The notes beneath the pieces were generated by a model. That model ran no database searches. It was not told the origin of the DNA and saw nothing but the letters and a program-made list of their open reading frames with translations. From Syngnathus acus (lineage: Eukaryota; Chordata; Actinopteri; Syngnathiformes; Syngnathidae): a DNA stretch of 64,000 nucleotides. Shown one piece after another: positions 56,296 to 64,000 of the stretch. Position numbers and translations under genes: made by a program. The stretch spans positions 1,801,001-1,865,000 of the forward strand of contig NC_051106.1 in the NCBI RefSeq assembly GCF_901709675.1, given 5' to 3'. The stretch's first letter is position 1. Every line of letters starts with the position of its first letter.

Positions 56296-56319
56296 GTCAT
56301 GTGACCAAAACCCGGAAGT
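56296..56319 (+). promoter_or_regulatory. manba: CLEAR-like E-box and ETS site before MANBA
   Basis: GTCATGTGAC at 56296-56305 differs by one base from the TFEB/TFE3 CLEAR consensus GTCACGTGAC found before lysosomal genes. CCGGAAGT, an ETS site, follows at 56312-56319. The ATG is at 56352. A regulatory role is inferred. Confidence 0.55.
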
Positions 56320-56351
56320 AACTTGACTATAACGAATGCTGCTGAGCGAAG

Positions 56352-59300
56352 ATGAATGTACGCGTTTTAGTCTTCTTTCTTTTATCGTTTGGAGTTTGGG
56401 AGGTTTGGAGTCATGATGGTATTTCTCCTCTTGTCCAAAGTTTGGACGGGGAGTGGAATTTGTGGAACTCCAACAAATCAGTTTCTCTGACCGCTCGGGT
56501 GCCAGGCTGCGTCCATACGGCGCTGCAGGAGCGAGGCTTCATACAGGTCACCTTAAAATATTTACAATCATAATCACAATCAAAAGTCACGAGTGTTTTA
56601 TTTGGCATGTTTTAGTCAACCGTAACTCGAGCTCACACGAGAAAGACAGCGCAATTTTAACGTTTTTACATTTTTTTTAGCTTACCGTATTTTCCTTTCC
56701 ATTTTTATTTGACCAATTTTGATTCTATGTATTAGCTTGTTAGTGATTATTTTAAATATTTTTTCCTTACCTAGGCATTAGTTTATTGTCTGTTTTATTA
56801 TTTACTATTTGAGTTTGTTTTATTACTTTTTTTTTTTTTTTTACAATTTATTCCCCTTGTCGCTCCTTGTTTCATTGTTTATTTTGCTATTTTACTTGCA
56901 TGAGCCCTGCCTCGAATGTAAATTTCTTTAAAAATTCCAAAAAATTCACTTGGATTGGTGTGATCCATACCTTTTATTTAGCCTTTTGTTTATTTCTTGT
57001 ATTTTACTCTTTAAACTTTTGCTGCATCTTGCAGGACCCTTACTTCCGCTTCAATGACCTACTCTATGAGTGGATCTCTTTGGACAATTGGACATACGCC
57101 ACCACCTTCGTGGTGTCTAAAGAGCTCAGGTCAGCAGAGGAAAAACACCATTTACAGATTGGCCTAAAATTTCCTACTTGCACTGCATTGTAGGCATTAC
57201 AGACAAATAACTACTACAAGACATCAAAAAGTAAATTTTATAAAATATGTATATAATTTCTTTACAGAGCCATCTTTGTAACTGTGCCCTCGTAAACAGG
57301 TCCAAGCGGCAAGTGCTTCTGATATTGGACGGCGTGGACACAGCGGCGTCCGTTTGGCTCAACGGTGTGTTGGTGGGACGCACGGACAACATGTTCTGCC
57401 CATATGTGCGTTCACCCTGTCTGCCCGTCTGTCCGTCCTTTTCGCAACTCTTTCAACGTCTTTTTCTCCCGCAGGTCTTTCCCGTCCAAGGACGGCTGAA
57501 GGCCGCAGACAACACGTTGACGGTTCACATCCTGTCTTCTGTCGTGTTTGCCGCCCAGAAAAGGAACGCTCACACTGCCTACAGCGTTCCTCCCGAGTGT
57601 CCACCCGACGTCCAGAAAGGACAATGTCACGTCAATTTCATCAGGAAAGTGAGTCCCAACCAGGATTAAAATTGCCTGGGTTTATATTTTCTTGCTTAAT
57701 TTAATTTTCTTTAAAGCATGTTTTTTTAGTTAATTTTCTATTGGGTTTAGTTTTTAAATCAAATAGTTAGTTCTACTAGCAGCGACCGTTCATTTCTTTG
57801 TATGCCATTTTCCAGGGTTGAAGAATTTTTTGTTAAAAAAAAAAACAAAACTAATTCCAGTGTATTTCAATGGGTATCAGATTTGCCGGTCATGAAATAA
57901 ATTCAACTCGCGTTTGAAGGCACCACAGTAATCTGGAACGAATGTTTAGTGAAGCCAGTGCTTTGATTCCTGCGTGTGTTTGTGGCTCAGGCCCAGAGTT
58001 CGTTCAGTTGGGACTGGGGTCCGTCCTTCCCAGGCGCCGGGTTATGGAAAGGCGTCCGCCTGGAGGCCTTTGACCTGCTGCGCCTCGTCCACTTGGCCGC
58101 TCTTCCTCTCTACGGTATGAACATATTGTAAAAAATATACAAATATTGTCCAAAATTGCAACAAAAATTCTGAACGACACAAAACTTAAAATGTTTAAAA
58201 AATATATATATACATAATATATATATATATATTATGTATATATTATGTATATATACTATGTATGTATAAAATTCAAACAGAATACCGTTTTTTTCCGTGT
58301 ATAATGCGCAAAATTTAACTAATTTATTGTCCTAAAATCTGGGGTGCGCATTATACATGGGTACAAATTTTTTTAAATTTTTTTAAAATTTTTTTTTTTT
58401 TTTTTTTTAAGAAAATCATGGTACAACAAAACCAACAACAGGACTGACCGACAATAGTGTGTTTGTACTGTGCTCTGGTCATTTCGTCAAAGAAGGGATA
58501 ATAGTCCTCTTCTCTTCTTGACTGACAATGAATGTGATAGTTTAATACAATCAGCAAATAACAAAATGCGTATTACAGGTAATATTTTACTTCACAACAC
58601 TTTGCCATGTTCCTTTCGTCTCTGCTGTTCACTTCAAACACGCTCCATACGAACGCAATGCTCTCGTATCAGACGCTTGCTCGATCACCTGCTCGTTTGC
58701 TGTCACAATGTACCCTACACAAATCCGAAACATTTGTTGCGGCTCCGAGTCACGACGAGGGGCAAGTTTTGGTTTCCAAGGGTGTTTTTATTCCTCTTCA
58801 ACGTCTCTCCCATACAGAGCCGCCTTTTTCACATGTCCGCACGTCACTTTCCTCTCTTTTCATCTGATCGCGGTGGTGCCTTTACGGGCAGTCGGAGAAA
58901 TCAACGCCAACAAAAAAAAAATACATCCAGCCTAGTTAAGACCATACCAAAGACTATAAAAATGGGACCCATTGCCTCCCTGCGTGTGTGACGATCATTG
59001 GGACTTAAAAAAAAAAAAAAAGAAAAAAAAAAAAAAAAAAATTGGGTGCGTATTATACATGGGTACAGGCTTTTTTCCAGCATCAACATGCCATTTTTAG
59101 GGTGCGTATTATACATGGGGGCGCATTATACACGGAAAAAAACGGTACCCCAAATTGTTGGACAAAAATATTATAAACACAGCTCTGAAAAAGTTTCAAT
59201 GTTTTTGTGCGGTAGACATCGTCCGCTCGTCGTGGTCGCTGCAGGTGGACATGCTCGTGGACGCGCTAGTGCCCACCTCGGCCCAAATCACGCTGGACTT

Positions 59301-62300
59301 GCCCGAGCTGCTCTCCAGTGTTACCTTCCTGACAAACATCCGCCAGGGTCCAGGCTTCACCTACACCTTCACCCTCCACGTCAACGCGGTATGCGACTGT
59401 GCGAATGCGTACGTACGTGAGGAAAGACATGATCAACATTTTGTTTTCAGAGCAGCAACGTGAAGCTGTGGTGGCCCAATGGTCACGGCCAACAAACATC
59501 TTACCGCCTCCTGGTCACGGCGCGTTTGCTGGATGGGTTTGCGCTACTCCAGGCGGAGTCAAAGGTAGGAGCTCACTTCCTGTTATTGCATGCGGCCAAA
59601 ATATGACATTAAAAGTACACACATGGAAATATTATTCTGACAAAAATATTTTTAAAAAAAACAAAAATATGTCAATGTTACTTTATCCATCCATCCATCC
59701 ATCCATTTTCTGTACCGCTTTGCCCCCACGGGGGTCGCGGGCGTGCTGGAACCTATCCCAGCCGTCATCGGCGGGGGACACCCTGAACTGGTTGCCAGCC
59801 AATCGCAGGAGGGCACACAGAGATGAACAACCATCCGCACTCGCACTCACACCTAGGGGCAATTTGGGGTGCTCAATCGGCCTACCAAGCATGTTTTTGG
59901 GGATGTGGAAGGAAACTGGAGTGCCCGGAGAAAACCCACGCGGACATGGGGAGAACATGCAAACTCCACACAGGGAGGACCGGAGGTGGAATCGAACCCG
60001 CACCAACCTAACTGTGAGGCGGACGTGCTAGCCAGTGCGCCACCGAGCCGCCCTGTTACATTATATTAGACAAAACAATGTAAGAATATGACAAAGAACA
60101 GTTTTGCGGGGCGGGCAACTCCTGTTTTTTTGGAAAACACTCGTTTGTGGTTTATCCCATTTTTATTTTACTTTGAACATTTACATGTCATACTTTCATG
60201 TACCACTAGAGGGAGCCACCCTGCTACACTTAGAAAATCTCGTTAGATGATTGCCTCAAACAATCTTGGTGGGTTAATGTGCCTTTTTCTTTGTTGTTTT
60301 CTTTCCCCCTGTCGAATTGAAAATATTCTTTAAAAATCATTCACAAATATTCATTTTTTGTCGGTACCTGGTTGCCTCCCCGGGGGAAAAAAATGGAAGT
60401 AATCAAAGAAGACGGCATCCAAGAGAGTCATTTAAACCCCTCGCTGTGTGTTGAAGGTTTACTTCCGCAGAGTGGAGCTGGTCCAGGAGTCCATCGCCGG
60501 CTCGTCGGGTCTGACTTTTTACTTTCGCATCAATGGGAAGCCAATTTTCCTCAAAGGCTCCAACTGGATCCCAGCACACTCTTTCCAAGATAGAGTCACG
60601 CCTCATGTGTACGTCTTTTCATTCCAAAGTCACTTTTCCCAACGAGCTCCAGATTTTGCAGTCTTAAATTCCTATCCTGTCGGGAAAATATGAAAACAAA
60701 TGAGTGGCATATTTATTGTAGTCGACTCGTCGCGTTGAGTGCTTTGCCTCCTTGTCAGCTTGGAAGACTTGCTGCGGTCGGCAGCCGAGGCCAACATGAA
60801 CGTTCTTCGCGTTTGGGGCGGCGGCGTTTACGAGCAAGACGCCTTCTACGAGGCCTGCGATGAAAATGGTCTCATGGTGAGCGCGGCCGAGAATTTCTGT
60901 GCCCTCCTCGCTTGCACCATGTTGTCATGTTTGCATGTTTGCCTTCAGGTGTGGCAGGATTTCATGTTCGCTTGCGCCATGTACCCCACCGAGGATGACT
61001 TTGTGCGCAGCGTGAGGGAAGAGGTCTACCAACAGGTGGCGCCACATAAGCTCCTCCGTTCTGCGAGCATCTCGTCTTGTAGGAATCCTCTTTTCTTATC
61101 CTGTCTGTTTTGTTTTTCCCCAGATCTGGCGTCTGAAATCTCACCCGTCCGTCATCGTGTGGAGCGCCAACAACGAGAACGAAGCGGCGCTGGCCACTGA
61201 CTGGTTCCACATTCCTATCTGGAAGCGGCCTGTCTACTTCAAAGACTACGTCACGCTCTACGTGGACAACATCATGGCAGTCGTGAAACAGGTCCGCCTC
61301 CTTTTTATGATATCATACTTTCCACAACATTTCTCAAACCGGTGTCCCACAGGAGGATCCCAGTCGGCCGTTCCTGGTCTCCAGTCCCACAAACGGCGCC
61401 GAGTCGGAGCGGGAAGGGTACGTGGCCAGCGATCCGTACGACCCGCGCTACGGTGACACGCACTTCTACAGCTACCTGGACGACTGTTGGAACTGGCGCG
61501 CCTTCCCCCGTGCGCGCTTCGCCTCCGAGTACGGCTTCCAGTCGTGGCCGTCGCTCTCCACGCTGCAGCCGGTAAGTGTCACCTTTGCTTCCAAGGGACA
61601 ATCGAAGCTACAGTTGTGCAGATTTATACATTTCTGATTTTAAATGAGCTGAATATCAACTGATCAATTTTAGAGTGTAACATGTCAAATTATGTGGAAG
61701 AAAAAAGCAAAAGGTGTTCACAAAAGTTGGACTCAACATTGCAGGTGTCTCTTGCGGAGGACTGGAGCTTGAGCAGCCGTTTTGCTCGCCACCGTCAGCA
61801 CCACCAGGATGGAAACCAGCAGATGCTGAAGCAGGCGGCCCTTCACTTCCACCTGCCCAACTCCAGCGACCCGCTCGCCAACTTCACGCATACGCTCTAC
61901 CTCACACAGGTGACAACAAGCGTCTGCGACCCCAATGCAAGCAGACTGTAACGCTCTGTGCATGATTTGTTTCCAGGTGATGCAGGCTCAGTGCGTGAAG
62001 ACTCAGACAGAATTCTACCGGCGCAGCCGCAGTGAGCTGGTTGGGGGCCTCGGAAACACCATGGGTGCACTCTACTGGCAACTCAACGACATTTGGCAGG
62101 CGCCCTCCTGGTCGTCCATCGGTAAGTGGGCCCGAAACGCTGCCGTTTGCTGTCGCAGCCTCTGTCAGTTCCCGTTACCCGACAGAATTCGGCGGCAAGT
62201 GGAAGATGTTGCATTATTTGGCCGCCGACTTCTTCGCCGACGTCCTGCCCGTTGCCTTCGAGGACGACGACACGTTGCTCATCTATGCCGTTTCTGACCT

Positions 62301-63164
62301 GAGCCAAGACCTCAAACTCAGAGCTGTGGTAGGACCTGATGCAAAATACTAACAAGCCTGCTTTAAAAGCTAAAACGAAGCACAAACTAAGCATCATAAA
62401 CAATCCAAACTATTGTAACCGTGCCGTCCACCAGGTGTCAGTCTACGCATGGCGCACCCCTGAGCCGCTTTGCACGCTGAAATCTGATCTTGTGGCGGTC
62501 CCGGGAGGAAGCGCCGTTGCGGTTTTCAAAGGGCGCGTCGCTGCCCTACTGGCTGGATGTGGACGCTGCAGCCGCTTCAGCTGTCTGCTGGCCTTTCGCC
62601 TGGAGGAGGGCGACGGCACCCAACGCGGTCCCGCCAACCACCACTTCCTGTGCTCGCCCAAAGATGCCCTGGGCCTACGACCACCAAACATCACAGTGAG
62701 ACACTTTAGTTTCAGAATTCCTTCTAGAGACAATTACAGATTCAAAATTCCTTCTTGGAAACCCCAAATTATTTTTAGAGTAACTTCTTTGTTTAGTTAG
62801 CTTAAAACCCACAAACACGCACACACAATTTGAAAGCCTGGGCAGCTGTGGTTTGTTGTTCTCGAAGTAAAGTTGAAAACGCTGTTGAAAACGCTGTTGA
62901 AAACACTGTTGAAAACACTTGAACCCCTTGCAGGCTAAAGTTCGCAAGGACGAAACAGGATTGGTGGTGGATCTCCAGGCGAGCACCGTGGCTCCTTTCG
63001 TGTGGCTTGACGTGGGCGACATTCCCGGACGCTTTAGCACCAACGGCTTCTTGATGCTGTCCAGGAACAGGACAGTGGCGTTCCGCGCCGGGAGGAACAC
63101 AAGCGTTACGGAACTCTCCCAAGCACTCAGCATCACCTCCTTGAGCGACCTCTACTCACCTTAA
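56352..63164 (+). CDS. manba: Beta-mannosidase (MANBA), lysosomal GH2 glycosidase
   Basis: Lysosomal exo-enzyme that removes the beta-linked mannose at the last step of N-glycan breakdown. Exons: 56352-56546, 57035-57129, 57300-57405, 57475-57648, 57991-58114, 59216-59388, 59451-59564, 60457-60608, 60759-60876, 60949-61035, 61124-61291, 61353-61571, 61745-61909, 61977-62121, 62186-62328, 62435-62695 and 62934-63164; they close to 889 residues (human 879). Signal peptide [20 protein letters not shown]. Human matches include [84 protein letters not shown] and [17 protein letters not shown]. The GH2 acid/base Glu lies in NNENE (about residue 464) and the nucleophile Glu in [12 protein letters not shown] (about 561); both are present, so the enzyme should be active. 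Large introns hold a MITE and a SINE. The neighbour UBE2D3 supports the assignment. Confidence 0.96.
58199..58262. repeat. (AT)n microsatellite
   Basis: atatatatata and tatgtatat units in the MANBA intron 58115-59215, just before the MITE. Confidence 0.85.
58283..59147. mobile_element. TA-flanked MITE, 865 bp, in a MANBA intron
   Basis: The left end, after TA at 58283-58284, starts CCGTTTTTTTCCGTGTATAA. The right end is its inverse, finishing CACGGAAAAAAACGG before TA at 59146-59147. The motif gggtgcg(c/t)attatacatggg repeats inside the ends. The plan (CCGT...ACGG termini, TA target, repeated subterminal motif) resembles the MITE at 27434-27849 but the sequence differs. The interior of about 500 bp has no intact gene. 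Only about 70 bp separate it from the MANBA acceptor at 59215. Confidence 0.85.
58938..59042 (+). mobile_element. Truncated SINE relic nested in the MITE
   Basis: accataccaaagactataa and the following bases to ccctgc match the SINE at 28665-28976. The copy then jumps directly to gtgtgtgacgatcattggga, so the SINE middle is missing, and ends in a long A-rich tract (59008-59042). It has no tRNA head. Confidence 0.8.
59685..60052 (-). mobile_element. tRNA-headed SINE with (ATCC)n tail
   Basis: In minus orientation. The head (right end) has an A-box-like ggtggcgcactggctagc and a B box GGGTTCGATTCC (plus 59989-60000). The body is the widespread fish SINE/LINE sequence (gcatgttctccccatgtcc, ggctgggataggttccagc, gacccccgtgggggc). 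The tail is (ATCC)n at 59685-59706 on the plus strand. A short repeat TGTTAC on both sides may be the target-site duplication. It lies in MANBA intron 59565-60456. Confidence 0.85.
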
Positions 63165-63556
63165 ATTGCCTTGAAGGTGGTCACCACCCGATCCTGATTG
63201 CCTGTCAGTTCAGTGGGAGGGCACCTGATTTTTTTTCCCATCTTGGAACATATAAGATGACACGTCTTTTGTATGGAAATGTCAAACATTCCTTATCCTC
63301 TGAACTATTGAACTAACTACTATTGAACTGCAGCTTTCTGTTATGCATCGATTGTATTGCCCCCTAGTGGAAGTCACGCAGACCAGAATGAACTGCACAA
63401 AGAAGCATGAACTTTTGAGGCACAACCTGTTAAATTATTTGCATTCTTCATAATTAATAAATTAGTACTTCCAGAGACAATAGTGCTGAGTGTGCAAGTT
63501 GTGTGAAACGACATATTTTTGCTATTTGGTGGCCAGTTTCTGTCCCGCGCAAATAT
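63165..63556 (+). other. manba: MANBA 3' UTR
   Basis: Non-coding; AATAAA at 63456-63461 is the likely poly(A) signal. Confidence 0.6.
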
Positions 63557-63603
63557 GGGGGGTCGATGCGACCCCCGTGGGGACAAGCGGTGGATGGATG
63601 GAC
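63557..63603 (+). mobile_element. Truncated SINE/LINE 3' tail
   Basis: gcgacccccgtggggacaag followed by cggtggatggatgg matches the 3' end and tail of the SINE at 59685-60052. Only the last 45 bp or so remain, consistent with 5' truncation. Confidence 0.7.
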
Positions 63604-64000
63604 TGTATTTTATTTCTTTAGAATTGGGCAATTGTGCAAGGAGCCAATCATTGGGTTTCCAGTGCGCATGCGTAATGTTCCCACCAGGGGACGCCAACAA
63701 ATCCGCCTTCCTTTACTTTTGTTTACCTCCCCCCACAGTCAAACGTGACTTGAGACCCCCCCCAAAGCTCCTTCCTGCACGTGCGTGTTTGTTTGCGCGT
63801 GCCCGTGTGGTGCATTCCAATTGAGGGGGAGCGAGTGGGCGGTATGTGCACAAAGGAAATCATTGGACCTCGTGCACGTGTCCGGTCGCTCACCGCCAGT
63901 GAGCTTTGAACCAAATTCTTGATTACCTCCCGCCGGGAAAGCGACGGCCTGTTGTATTGCCTGCGCGTGCGTGTGTGCGGTCATGAAGTCGTCCTTGTGG
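63604..64000. other. Right-edge DNA
   Basis: CpG content rises toward the window end. An ATG at 63983 opens MKSSLW and runs off the window; this may be the next gene's start but is too short to call. Confidence 0.35.

Noticed and set aside
58470-58991. 173-codon plus-strand ORF in the MANBA intron
   Set aside because: It lies wholly inside the TA-flanked MITE and nested SINE, with no recognisable domain.
63983-64000. Start of a further gene (MKSSLW...)
   Set aside because: Only six codons are visible; no splice signal or homology can be assessed.

Overview
The window is vertebrate nuclear DNA, almost certainly from a teleost fish. It holds eight spliced protein genes with GT-AG introns, many of them only 60-130 bp. 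The intergenic DNA is AT-rich and carries teleost-style SINEs, TA-flanked MITEs, hAT-like MITEs and a LINE with an (ATCC)n tail. I assembled every gene by hand from splice signals and reading-frame continuity. The resulting lengths are close to those I recall for the human proteins, except AKAP12. Comparisons with human sequences are from memory.

Layout, left to right: (1) 370-7808 +, the last 18 exons of SYNE1 (nesprin-1), ending in the KASH domain. (2) 9772-12274 +, RMND1, complete, 11 exons. (3) 13116-26562 -, AKAP12 (gravin), complete, 4 exons; one 12.3-kb exon contains a very large in-frame repeat expansion. (4) 26563-31645, an intergenic region rich in repeats. (5) 31646-34388 +, DCAF10, 7 exons. 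(6) 35517-37856 -, a LINE with both ends and a 14-bp target-site duplication but an internal deletion. (7) 39293-45132 -, a CPX-type carboxypeptidase best matching CPXM1, 13 exons. (8) 46876-50167 +, RNF145, 10 coding exons. (9) 52021-54948 +, UBE2D3, 7 exons, including one GC-AG intron. (10) 56352-63164 +, MANBA (beta-mannosidase), 17 exons. (11) Flanking DNA to the end.

SYNE1, RMND1 and AKAP12 are neighbours on human 6q25, and UBE2D3 and MANBA are neighbours on human 4q24. The window therefore joins two conserved blocks around DCAF10, CPXM1 and RNF145, which lie on other human chromosomes. The genes do not form one pathway. They cover nuclear-envelope anchoring (SYNE1), mitochondrial translation (RMND1), kinase scaffolding (AKAP12), ubiquitin ligation (DCAF10, RNF145, UBE2D3), an extracellular pseudo-peptidase (CPXM1) and lysosomal glycan breakdown (MANBA).

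The most unusual feature is AKAP12. Its assembled protein is about 4,176 residues against about 1,780 in human. About 1,600 residues are a 14-residue (42-bp) repeat with a further 888-bp tandem duplication on top, and a second 28-29-residue Gln/Glu-rich array lies near the C-terminus. Other points worth following are a conserved 23-residue alternative SYNE1 exon, two short stop-free introns of length 3n, a duplicated CCAAT/CRE promoter module before RNF145, loss of the YLYF-type motif in RNF145, a CLEAR-like site before MANBA, and a SINE relic nested inside a MITE.
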